Of a stretch of DNA of 64,000 nucleotides, positions 15,902 through 26,500 are shown one piece after another. Origin of the DNA: Hyphomicrobiaceae bacterium (GTDB lineage Bacteria; Pseudomonadota; Alphaproteobacteria; Rhizobiales; Hyphomicrobiaceae). The stretch spans positions 1-64,000 of the forward strand of contig JAWKWE010000004.1 in the NCBI GenBank assembly GCA_041397645.1, read 5' to 3'. The notes under the pieces are model-generated. The model was given only the letters and a program-made list of their open reading frames with translations. It was not told the DNA's origin and did no database searches. A program made the translations under genes and the position numbers. The stretch's first letter is position 1. Each line of letters begins with the position of its first letter.

Positions 15902-16381
15902 TGGATAATCGACGGATTGCATATCGCCACAAATCAACGCGTGTATACGCGACTTCATTAATCAAGCACCTGGACGGACTGGCCTTCTTGGGCAGGAGCA
16001 TACCCTCGGATGGAGGGTGGTCGCCAAAGGAGCTTAGCAAACGATCATTGCAACACCGTGTTCGAGTTTGAGCGAAAGCCGACATCACGCCGAGATTCGA
16101 TGGCGTGCGAGCCATGGTCATGGCAGCCGATACGGTCCAGACGGTGTCTAATGTGCCCATGGCCTCAAAGCTAAACCGGGACCTAACCTTGATCCGACTC
16201 TGCTCAGCCAGATCCGCGATCGTTGAAAAGGTAGATGCTTTGCTAGTCGTTTAGCGTGGCTCATGACATGCTTTACATGCTGATTCGCGCGCTGGACTTT
16301 CTGGCGTACCGTACCTGAGTGGTTTGTTCAGCTAGATGGTGCGCTTTAGTCCTTTGCCATAATCGATTTGAGGGGAAGTTC
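15902..16381. other. Intergenic stretch without recognisable features
   Basis: A long minus-strand frame from 15438 to 16160 lies largely antisense to the terminase and has no protein-like character, so I do not call it. A ribosome site (GAGGGGA, 16370-16376) precedes the GTG start of the next gene. I see nothing else here. Confidence 0.4.
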
Positions 16382-18127
16382 GTGAGGACTGCATCTCAGA
16401 TAGGTGCCGCGATTGAACGCGAGCGCGATATTTCACGTCAGCCGATATTTGCAACCGCAAAGCAGGTAGTCGCCTCTGCCGGCGGCATTCGCATCGATCT
16501 TGACGATGTGAGCGATCCCTTCAAACGTCCGGTCGATGAGGCGCTGGAAGGCGCTAAGGCTTGGTGGAAGGACGAAGTGCCAACAATGGCTGAAATTCAC
16601 GCCGTCGATCCGGATAGGCCGTCCATCTTCGCGCGGTATTTAAGCGGACCGAAGCCGGAATTAGGACAACGCATCGCGATATACGAGACGGATTACCTCA
16701 AAGCGCTGGCCGAGCTTTGGAGCATTCCTGATCACGCGGCGGCCGCGTTGGCCAAGCTATCGCCGAAGCGGCACCCTCTGCAGGAGCCGCACCCAGCCAT
16801 CGATGTTTCGTTTCTTCGATCAAGCCAACGCAAGGCGCTTGCACTGCCTCGGCACAACACCGCGCTGTTATGGGGCCCGCCTGGCACTGGTAAGACCACG
16901 ACCATTGGAATTCTGGTTGCCAATGAGATCGTGTCCAATGCAAGTGTTCGCGTGCTCATTGCGGCGACCACGCATACGGCTGTTGATCAATCTGTTCGTC
17001 ATGTTGACATCGCGCTACTCCAATGTGGACGCCTCGACTTGCGCCAACGCGTCAAGCGCTTTGGATCGGGCGTCGATCCAAAATTCTATCTCGGCTGTGA
17101 GCATCTCCTGCCTGTGCAGGATAAAGACTCGTTTGCAAAGCTTGCCGCTCTGATCGAACGGGAACCACCGAAACGCGAGCTGGAAGAATGGGCCGCTTGG
17201 AAACATGATGTCGACGTTTTGCGTGCTCGCTTGAAAGCCTCCGTGCTCCAAATCCTTGCGGAAAATTCATGCGTGGGCATGACGGTGACATCGGCGCTCT
17301 TCTGGTTTCAGGAATTGCGTGCGGCTGGCGTCGATGTGCTGATCATTGACGAGGCGAGCCAACTCAGCGGCCCGGCAGCGCAGATGGTCGCGCTCGTGGG
17401 GCGGAATGTCCTGTTCGCGGGCGATCCCAAGCAGCTCTCCGCCGTGGTGAGGACGAAGGATGCGCAGGCAAAGAAAATCCTCTCGGAAACCGCGTTCGAC
17501 ATTGTCAAAGATGCGCCGCAGATATTTCTCGAAGAGCAATCGCGCATGGCTCCGCCAATTTGCGCAGTCGTGAGTAAAATCTTCTATGGTGGCAGGCTGC
17601 GGGTTGCGCAGCGGGAGCTACAAGACAAGACCTGGAAGCTGGAGCGCTCTTCCTATTGGCTCAATGGGCGCGAGCAACCGCAACTCCAGATACGATCAAC
17701 GAATGCTGTGTCGACTTGGTCTTCCAAGTACAAAGGACCAATTCGGTATGACTCGGCGAAGGCCGTGCTCGATCTGGTCGATGAAATCCTGGGCATCAAC
17801 GAGGTCGCCGAGAACATTCTGATCCTGACACCGTTTCGTGCGCAGCGCGCCCTGCTCAACATGCTGATCGAAATGCGCAAGATCAAAGGCCTAAAGGTTT
17901 CGACGGTGCATAAAGCCCAAGGCGGCGAGCGAAAGATAGTGATCATCGATCCGGTGGATGGATCAAATGCGTTTCTGAAGGGGACCGAGGGGGACCGGCT
18001 CATCAATGTCGCTATATCTCGCGCGCAGTCATGGGCGATCCTATTCCTATCGGATATCGATCTTTCCAATTCCACTTTAAGTCGGATTGCGGAGCTGGCC
18101 GGCAGTAAATTGAAGGCCTTGGCTTAG
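16382..18127 (+). CDS. SF1 DNA/RNA helicase (Upf1/IGHMBP2-like)
   Basis: The protein has 581 residues from the GTG at 16382, preferred because GAGGGGA lies six bases before it. The helicase motifs are complete: Walker A LLWGPPGTGKTTT at about 160, VLIIDEASQLSG at about 319, FAGDPKQLSAVV, LILTPFRAQRALLN, VSTVHKAQGGE and LINVAISRAQSW near the end. This is the AAA_11/AAA_12 pair of Upf1-like helicases, with about 150 residues of unassigned N-terminal sequence. It is a single gene convergent with the minus-strand defence operon. Stand-alone helicases of this type occur in several antiphage systems, but no effector domain is visible here. Confidence 0.85.
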   Translation: MRTASQIGAAIERERDISRQPIFATAKQVVASAGGIRIDLDDVSDPFKRPVDEALEGAKAWWKDEVPTMAEIHAVDPDRPSIFARYLSGPKPELGQRIAIYETDYLKALAELWSIPDHAAAALAKLSPKRHPLQEPHPAIDVSFLRSSQRKALALPRHNTALLWGPPGTGKTTTIGILVANEIVSNASVRVLIAATTHTAVDQSVRHVDIALLQCGRLDLRQRVKRFGSGVDPKFYLGCEHLLPVQDKDSFAKLAALIEREPPKRELEEWAAWKHDVDVLRARLKASVLQILAENSCVGMTVTSALFWFQELRAAGVDVLIIDEASQLSGPAAQMVALVGRNVLFAGDPKQLSAVVRTKDAQAKKILSETAFDIVKDAPQIFLEEQSRMAPPICAVVSKIFYGGRLRVAQRELQDKTWKLERSSYWLNGREQPQLQIRSTNAVSTWSSKYKGPIRYDSAKAVLDLVDEILGINEVAENILILTPFRAQRALLNMLIEMRKIKGLKVSTVHKAQGGERKIVIIDPVDGSNAFLKGTEGDRLINVAISRAQSWAILFLSDIDLSNSTLSRIAELAGSKLKALA

Positions 18128-18341
18128 TCCCAGATTCCTTTCCTCTTCTGCCTAGACGCTAGCAGCAGCAGGACGATTGAGCCGACGTTGGACGGAATCA
18201 TAAATACCGATGCGCGAGTCTGGCGGCGTAATGGGCAGAGTTCGCCAGCGCCGATCATCGATTGTTGGGGATCGACGGGAATCGTGAATGAGTACACTAC
18301 AGAAGACATTTGCCTGAACAGTTCTCCAGTAGAGCGCCACC

Positions 18342-20555
18342 CTACTCGACAGTGGCTTTCCCATTGCCAATGGCTGGAGCGAGTAGTGCTGATGGTTCTC
18401 CACTCCATGAGACCCGGAGAACTCGCTTGGCGCGCGTTGCGGCTACGTGGAGTAGAGACTTTTGCTGCTGCAGGATGTTGCGGCGATCGGCCTCATCTAC
18501 CGCCGATCGCAGAGCTTTGGAAGGTGGGAAGGTCGAACGCGAGAGGAACGGGATCGCCACTGCGTGAAATTCGAGCCCCTTCGCCCGATGCATCGTGCAT
18601 AGCCGAACGCCTGGAAGCTCTCTGTCGTCTGCCTGATTTGGCGCGAGTTTGACTGAAGCGATGCCTGCATCTGCCAACTTGCCAGCCAGTCGATCCAACT
18701 GAACCCGCGTACTCGCCAAAATGCCAATATCGGCAAGCTTTGTGTTTGAGGCATTCAACTTTCCGATCCAAGAGATCAGCGCGGCTACCTCGTCCTCCTC
18801 GCTGTCAAAGTCGACCACGACGGGGGGTGGTCCCCGAAAGACGCTAGTGTAACCGTTCAGGCTGTCTAGGCCGCTATCGAGATCATCGACAGCTACCCCC
18901 TCAAGAATTGACACGGCCCACTTGCGGATTTCATCGCTGGTTCGGTAGTTCAGTCGCAGTTTTCGTGAACGTCCCCTAACATTAATTCCGCATGCCGACA
19001 TACCGGCACGACGCGAATAGATTCGCTGATGTGCGTCCCCAACAATGAAGATCGAATTGCGATCGTGGTCGGGGCCTTCTGGGACGATCGACCGGATGAG
19101 GCGAAAAGCTTGTTCGCCCATATCCTGCGCTTCATCTACTACCACCGAGCTATAGGGCAAGCTCGGCGCTTCAGACTTCAGCAGCTCGACGGCCTCTCGG
19201 TATGCATCATCTGGCTCTGCGAGCCCTGCATCCATCATGCGAGCGCGATAATCGGAGAAGATTTTCCAGAGCGCCGCCCTTTTGCGGCGGTCTATCGCGG
19301 TGCCGCGGCCGGTGCGCGGCGTTTTGAAATACGCCTGCTCTGTCAGAACACCCTTCGCCTGGATCACTTGCTCCCATTCGGCACGTACGAACTCCTCTGA
19401 CAGCCCTTCTGGTATGGTGTGAGCATCCATCAATTCTCGCCATATCTGATCGAGCTGTTCACGCTCTTCGCCAAAGTAGGCGATGTCGCGCCCAAATTTC
19501 TTGCGCTTAAGGAAGCCGCTGACCCAGCGATCCAGATTGATCACTTCTATCCGCGGATTGGGCTTGCTGAGATGCTCCGGACAAAGCGTATTGAGATTGG
19601 CTGAAATGTCGTGGGCAAGACTCGTTGTGAACGTAGTGAAGAGAACCCGCTCTGCCGACCGCTGGGGATCGCTTGCAATTTGATCTGCCAGATATTTGGC
19701 TCGATGCATTGCCACGACCGTCTTGCCCGTACCAGCTCCGCCACGGGCCATCGCGGGACCATTGTAATCGCGATAGGCAATACGCCGCTGATCACGGTGC
19801 AGAAATACTCGCCAACCTTCCAGATCTCCCTCGAAGAAGCGGCGCAGCTCATCCTCGGTTTCCGGAATGAAGATATGCTGACGACTTTCATCCGATGCGA
19901 TGACTTGGGAAAAGGTCGCCGCTACGTCGGAGGGCTGTTCAGCAGCCTCGGCAGGTGCCGCGCCGATCAAGTCGCGAATTTCTTCATCCGAATATCCCGC
20001 TGCCAAAGCGATCAACGCGTAAAACGTAGTCGTGTCGAAGTCGTCTTCGGCAGAGTCGAGCTCCGCCTGATTGTGAATAAGGCGCACCTTGGGTAGCTCA
20101 TCCGTGAGCACGCCGAGCGAGATCAAGCGATCATCGGAAACGTTCGCAAAAAGAAGAGGAGCAACGGCAGCAGCCTTTGCAGAAGCCTGAGGAGCAGCAG
20201 AAGCTACGGTTTCGACCTCTTCATAGACACGAATTCGATTGGTGGCTGAATCAATACGTACCGTGCGGCCTTCAGCCCAACGGTAGGCCTTGTCATGTTC
20301 GTTGACGTGAAGGAACATGATGTCACGGCCACTTACAAAGGCGATAGCACGGTAGCCCTGGTCAATCCGTATCGATTTCAATCCGCGCTCTCGCGCACCC
20401 TCGACCGACTCGAAGTTCAAGCCATTGCCGGATGGATCGCTCATATAGCGCGTCATCATATCTAAAAACTTCGCCGAGATCCTATCCGGCAACTTCTTAA
20501 GCGACCGCATACAACCGAGGTCATAGGAGACCCTGTGGGCAATTTGATTACTCAT
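18342..20555 (-). CDS. UvrD-like helicase with ParE/RelE-like N-terminus
   Basis: This protein of 737 residues is the last gene of the four-gene minus-strand operon and overlaps the YprA gene by four bases. Residues 10-97 look like a ParE/RelE fold (LKSIRIDQGYRAIAFVSG, then LHVNEHDKAYRWAEG), without obvious proof of toxin activity. Residues 125-245 are an acidic linker. Residues 255-720 are an SF1A helicase: Walker A ARGGAGTGKTVVAMHRA at 270-286, VVVDEAQDMGEQAF, LRLNYRTSDEIRKW, CTMHRAKGLEFHAVA and LLHVAATRAK. It should move 3'-5' on single-stranded DNA. No nuclease domain is visible. Its partners suggest a role in processing invading DNA. Confidence 0.85.
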   Translation of the reverse strand: MSNQIAHRVSYDLGCMRSLKKLPDRISAKFLDMMTRYMSDPSGNGLNFESVEGARERGLKSIRIDQGYRAIAFVSGRDIMFLHVNEHDKAYRWAEGRTVRIDSATNRIRVYEEVETVASAAPQASAKAAAVAPLLFANVSDDRLISLGVLTDELPKVRLIHNQAELDSAEDDFDTTTFYALIALAAGYSDEEIRDLIGAAPAEAAEQPSDVAATFSQVIASDESRQHIFIPETEDELRRFFEGDLEGWRVFLHRDQRRIAYRDYNGPAMARGGAGTGKTVVAMHRAKYLADQIASDPQRSAERVLFTTFTTSLAHDISANLNTLCPEHLSKPNPRIEVINLDRWVSGFLKRKKFGRDIAYFGEEREQLDQIWRELMDAHTIPEGLSEEFVRAEWEQVIQAKGVLTEQAYFKTPRTGRGTAIDRRKRAALWKIFSDYRARMMDAGLAEPDDAYREAVELLKSEAPSLPYSSVVVDEAQDMGEQAFRLIRSIVPEGPDHDRNSIFIVGDAHQRIYSRRAGMSACGINVRGRSRKLRLNYRTSDEIRKWAVSILEGVAVDDLDSGLDSLNGYTSVFRGPPPVVVDFDSEEDEVAALISWIGKLNASNTKLADIGILASTRVQLDRLAGKLADAGIASVKLAPNQADDRELPGVRLCTMHRAKGLEFHAVAIPFLSRSTFPPSKALRSAVDEADRRNILQQQKSLLHVAATRAKRVLRVSWSGEPSALLAPAIGNGKATVE

Positions 20556-23500
20556 GAAACCATCTCCTCAATTTTTCGGATGATGTAAGTCGCAACCTCA
20601 GTCACTGACTTTTCCCCTTCCGGATTGAATGAGACGAGGTCCCAGTTCGACATTTCAAAACTCTCTTCGCAGACGCCGAGCTGGATGCCCGACCAGCCAA
20701 TCTCGATCATCCCAACAACTTCTCCGTGTTGCGTGAGGTCGGCACCTATCAGGTCGGGCGGAGCCACGTTGCCCGCCTGTAGCGCCTCAATCAGCGGACG
20801 GAAGCCCTCACTTACGAGCGTACTAACTTCGAGCCATGCACCGTCCTGCGGTCCCTTCCCAACCGTTGTGAGATCAGGAGCTGACAGCGTATCAACTCCT
20901 TCGAACTCGACGTGGAAGCCTGGGATGGCTTGCATCAAGTTGATGAGGCGCCACAGCCCGCGCCACGCCTCGGAGTACCCAGGGCTCGCCGCCGGATCAC
21001 CAGACACTTGGGGCAATGTCCCACGAACTAAGAGACGACAATCTTCAATATCACTGCGCCATGTCTGAGGTGATCGCTTCTTGACGGCCAGATAGACATC
21101 CAGATTCCGATCATTGACGTGCCCAAACATCTCTCCCTCTTCAAGGAAGCTTCGTCCATCTTCGGTGATCGTAGCAATTCGAGGTAGCGTCTCGATTTGG
21201 CGCCCGTGCCCCACAATCGTGCGCATCAGAACTGACGTCGAAGCAGCGAGATCCGCATTGGGCAATGAGATATGATGGAGCAGGCCATGTAGTGATGACC
21301 CGCTCTGCAATATGCCTACGCTTGTCGCCAGATCAGACATGGCCGGCTTAGCAAGCACAGAGGCCATGATACCGGCATGGGTCGCTCCGAGACGGGCCTC
21401 GGCTATTGGATTTGGAACCAGCGAGTCAAGACCCTGGTCAAGGTCGTGCCAGCCTAGCGTCCAAACCCGCACATGCCCCGAGCGAATCAGAAGCACACGG
21501 GTGATGAGGTCTTCTGCTACGGTGCTGGCATGGTATTTCAAGCCATCCATTTCGACCACGATCGGCCTCGCCTGCAGGTCGCCGATGGGGCTCAAGAGGA
21601 AGTCAACGCGCTTCTTGGGCACATCTATGAACCGCTTGTCGATCTGGACTTGGGTCTCGATAGTCCAAAAATGAGTCTGTTGGCCTTCAACGACCTTTAA
21701 GAGAAAGCCCTTTCGTCCACCTTCAAGCACCTGGGGTTTGATACATCCGGCGCCGAAGCGATCCTCCAGCGTTTCAAGGAACCGGTGCTCTAGCTTGCTA
21801 TCAACCAAGAAATCGCGAATGCGCGTATCGATCCCGCTACTGGTACGGGTCAACTCACCCCACTGAGCGAGGATGCCTTCCATCATGTGCAGGGCAGTGT
21901 CGCGATCAGGCTCGCCGGGACCGAACTGAGAGCGGTAAGATTTGACGCAACGGAAGCAGCCGCTCTTTCCGTTCTCAACGCAGGCACAGGTGCGCAGCGC
22001 CTCAGCGGCTCGCTCGACCACTGCGCGCATCGTATCGGGGTGCTCAGCCAGTTGCCGCAAATAGCCAGATCCGCCAGGCACAGCATCATAGAGATAGAGG
22101 CTGCGAACGGCAGCAAGTCCATCGAGTTGAGCTTCCACTACGGCACTGCGAATGTGGTCAACCTTGCCGGCGAAGTGCCTTCGCATCCCCAGATTAATGG
22201 CGGCAACAAAGCTCTTGATATCATCGTGATTTGCCTCTCCTGCTACGGGTACGACAATACGGATTGACTCGGTTTCGAACTTTCGCATCAGGAAGACATT
22301 CGCTTCCCACTGTTCGCGCGTGATTTCACCATCGCGTTGCAATACCCGGCAACGAGGTTGGTGCTCACCTGCGGCGCCAGTGTGCCGCGCAGGGCGCTGC
22401 ACTATCCCGCAGTGACGACAAATCGAAAAAGGGCGCGAATGCCGCTCCTCGCCGGCAATCTTCGGGCCTGCAGGTCCCGACGTTCTCTGACCGAAGTTAA
22501 AATCCCTAAATGCGCAAGGTGCAATGAACTCATAGCCAAACGGCGGCGCTGTTTCGGCCCCCTCCGCATACCACGACGATTCGATGTCTGCCGGGCCATA
22601 GAAGGGTACCATCGCGCGATCATATTGCTTTTGCTGGCGATCGTCGGCGTCCCGGATCTCTGCCTTTTGCTCTGGTGTAACAGCGATGACGGTCTTCAGC
22701 TCAACGGTCTCGTGCGCTGAACCGACGTCATCCCACATGTCGTCACTGCAGCGCGGGCATTTGTCGGTTGCTTGAGCTGTCGACTGGAGCTCTACATGCG
22801 AGCAATTCTGGCAGAACCTCCATGTTGAAAGATCCTGCTTGTTCAAATCGAGTCTATCGATAATTACTTCGCGGCCATTGGCGTAGAAATATTGTCCGGG
22901 CGCAAACTCGGTTAGGGCCGAGCTCGCAGGTCGCATATACTCCCGCGTGATGAGGTTGTCGCCGTTTTCCTCGCGATGGCCGCTTTCAGGTTGGCGGGCG
23001 ATGATGGATTTTAGCTTAACCCCTTCTTCTGGAAACGCGTAGTTGGGAAGAAGGCCTTTGTCGGTCAAAAACCTGAGCACTTGAACGTCGTCGATACCTT
23101 GCCTGATCGCGTGGTTTATTTCTCCTTTGTCGCGTTTGATTTCAGCAAGTCGAGCCTCAAGCATCTCTGGCGTCATCTCATTTTCACGACGTTTGACGCG
23201 CTTGGCCTCGGCGTCGAGTTCAGCTCTGCGTGCAATGAGCTCGGCGCGTTCTCTCGCGGCCTCATCAAAGAGAGTTCGAATATGCCAAATGAGAGAGTGT
23301 TGGTCACGGGTGGTCAGGTAGTTGCGAATGCGAGAAGCAATTTCAGGGCGCGCTGACAACTCAGACGGGAGCAGTGACAGAAACTGACTTGCCAGGCTCG
23401 AGCTGTGCTCGTCAATGTAACGAAACCAGTCCAGAGGAAAGCCATCGCCGCGACTTTCCTCCAGTTGCAGCAATACCCGACGCACCTTCCCGTAATCTCC

Positions 23501-26500
23501 GGTGTGTGCGCCGCTGCCGACAAAGCCATCCAAAGTGAATGCAGCAACCTGTCTTAGCAGAACGGACAGCGCGCCAATGTAAACCCCCGGAACGCGAACT
23601 TGTCCCGCAAGCATGCTGTCTGGCTCTTCCCAGAACTGCAGGTCGTGCGGCCGCGCAGTAGCGATAGTCAGATTTAGAGAGTTGCCGTCTCGGCGGCCTG
23701 ACCGACCAATCCGTTGGATGTAGTTGGCTTCTTCGGGTGGCACGGAGCACAGAAGCAGCGTGGAGAGGTCGCCGATATCAATACCCATCTCGAGCGTTGG
23801 TGTGGCCGAGATGAGGTTGGGTGCCCAAGGACTCTCCTTCTTGATGAAGTCAGTCTCAATCTGGCGGCGTTCATCAGCTTCGAGCAAACCGGTGTGCTCA
23901 CGCCCAACAACACGATGGTTCCGGTCAGTTGACAGAATTGCAGCGGTAGAGGCAGACACGGAATGATTTGTCTCAAGGAGAGATCCATGACAGCCAATGC
24001 GTGTGCAGGTAGATCCGATCGCTAGCCGGTTCTCCGAGAGGGCAATTTCATTTCTTCGGCATCTGTCGCAGCGCAGATGAAGTACGCTATCTGTCACTTT
24101 GATGGCGGTCGGCTCGATAACGAACCCATGATCACGCGATGGAGCCGGACGATCGATGCGGCGGACTACACCTTCTGCTTCGAGTAATCGCATGGTCGTC
24201 TCAAATACAGCGTCATATTGAGAGACCATTGAAAGTGAGATCGGAAGGAAGAATTTGTCAGCCCAGTCTCTGTACCAGTTGGTTGAGTGATCTTGGAGCA
24301 GAGGCTGATATCCTGGCACTGATCTGAGCAGTGTCACCGGCATAGGTGCCGCCCCGTTGCGATAATTGGGGACGGGCAAAGTATCCGTTTTTCCGAGGGC
24401 CATCGCGCGCGCCGCCGCAAAATAGTTAGGCCCGCCAATTCTTGATGGCGCGGCGGACATGCCCGCCACTATATACTCGTGCCCAACCGCTCCTCGTCGA
24501 CGCATCTGCTGAAGTAGTCCAGCCAGAAAGCGCGTGGCAGTGGGCTCATCCATCTTGAATGCACCGGACAGCGCGTTTGCAAGATGTACCGGGAGCTTCT
24601 TAGCCACGGCACTTATGCGCTCTATCGACACTTCTGCCAGCGCAATGCCTGCGGCTTCCAGCGTCTGAGAGGTATGCGACCGATAGGTAAGGTCTGAGAA
24701 GTATTCCCACCCAAGCCGAAGCTTAACATGCTGGATGAATCGATCGTCGGAGGGAAGTCGGTCGCTCCGCAGTAGCTGCTGATAGGGTTCGCGCCATGTT
24801 TGGTTGCGAGCAATGTAATTCGCGACGAACGCCTCATCTCCCAGGGCTATGCGGATGGCCTCGGGAACTGCAGAGATGACTTCTGCTAGCGTGATCTCAT
24901 GGTGAGGGTCCGATATTATCGCCTCATATAATGACTTGCGTACCACGGCGTTGGTGTTGCGGATCTCGGCGACAGCTGCGCGCTGCGCTGCATCCTGAAC
25001 GGAGTCAGAGAACATCAGAAATCGTGGCTTGGCCTGGGGATCCTCTTCATTGTGTTCTGATCCGTAAAGAGTATTCGCGAGTGCAGACGTCATTCGCGAT
25101 GACCGCAATCCGAAGAGCAGCAACCCATGGGCGTGCCCACAGGCTGGGCAGGTGCGGTCAAACTCGCCATTCTCATCCGTGGGGTCGTAGAGCCATACCG
25201 GGCTTCGTATTCCTTCGTCCGTCGTGCCTGCGTGGTCGGCGGGCGTAAAGTCCAGGCTGCCGGCGTCGAGAAGTCCAGTCACGACGCTGCCCCGGCCTGA
25301 GGTCCCGGCCTTGCGACTAATGCTTTCGTGATAGATTAGTCGGATACGGTTGGAGGTGCCGTCGAAGAAGTCCTCGTAGAGATCCGACAGTGGAGCCCAG
25401 AGGCTAAGACCTCTTGCTGATTGGCGTCCCAAATGAGCTGAGGTGCCGCAACGTGCACAGTTCACGATCGGCAATACCTGCCGCAAGTCGCGCTCATCCA
25501 GGTCATTGGCGTGTGCGAGATCTATCTCGGATCGCTCGTCAGTTGATCGCCACCGTGGAAGGTTGGCGACCATGCGGGACATCTCGCGCGCCCAACTCTG
25601 GATGCGAACGCTGAATAGCGGCTGAGGCGAGGCCCGAGAGCCCGAGCGTGCCCAGCATATGAGTGAAACAATGACTTCGGCCAGGCCGATGCGCTTGTCG
25701 GCAGACCAATTGCTAAGGGCCTTGACGGTGCCCAAGCTCTCCGCGATGGCGCTCAGGGTCGTGGGCCGAGCAGTCTCTGCAATGATGCGAAGAACTCGCT
25801 GTGCGGCAGCGTGTTCTAAGATCAGGCGACCAAGTAGCAGTCGCCATTCTATGGACTCCGGATCTCCGTCGTTGAGTGCGATCAGGTCTGCGTCGGTTGT
25901 CGATGGAAAGAGGCAACGGGTAAACAGCTGCGCTGCAGCTGCTTGCGAGACGTCGATGGCAGAGGCAAGCGCGGTCTGTACTTCAGCGGGCTCTGGCCAA
26001 TCGAAGTATTCCGGGGTGGGAAAGGCCTCGTCGGGGGTCTGCCGCGTCTCCCTGATCACTGAGCCGTCGTCAAACGGTTCGCCGAAGATGGTTGCAGCGT
26101 ACTCTCGCAGCTCGACAGCTGCCTCTTCTCCCGCACCCAAAGTCGCAGAGGAACCTACACAGGCGAGATGCTTCTCAAGTGTACCCAGCCGGTGTTTCAG
26201 CCGCCGGATCAGGAGCGCAAGATCGGCTCCTTGTGCGCCATCGAAGGTGTGCATCTCGTCAACAACGAGATATCGGAGCGTTTCGGGTGAATTCTTCTCC
26301 CACAAATGCCGATCGCTCCCGCGTATGAGCAGATAGTCGAGCATCTTGTAGTTTGTGAGGAGGATATCCGGCGGATTCGACCGCATGGCATCGCGGCGCG
26401 TAATCACATCCTGCTCAGTCATGCCATCGGTCGGGGACTTCGGTTCGGCATCAGCGTAGATGCCCGCGCGAACGCCTGCTAGCGAGGAGATTTCGTGGAT

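Noticed and set aside
15438..16160. 240-codon minus-strand frame over the terminase end and the following gap
   Set aside because: Mostly antisense to the terminase; composition is arginine/serine-rich with no recognisable fold, ribosome site or partner.
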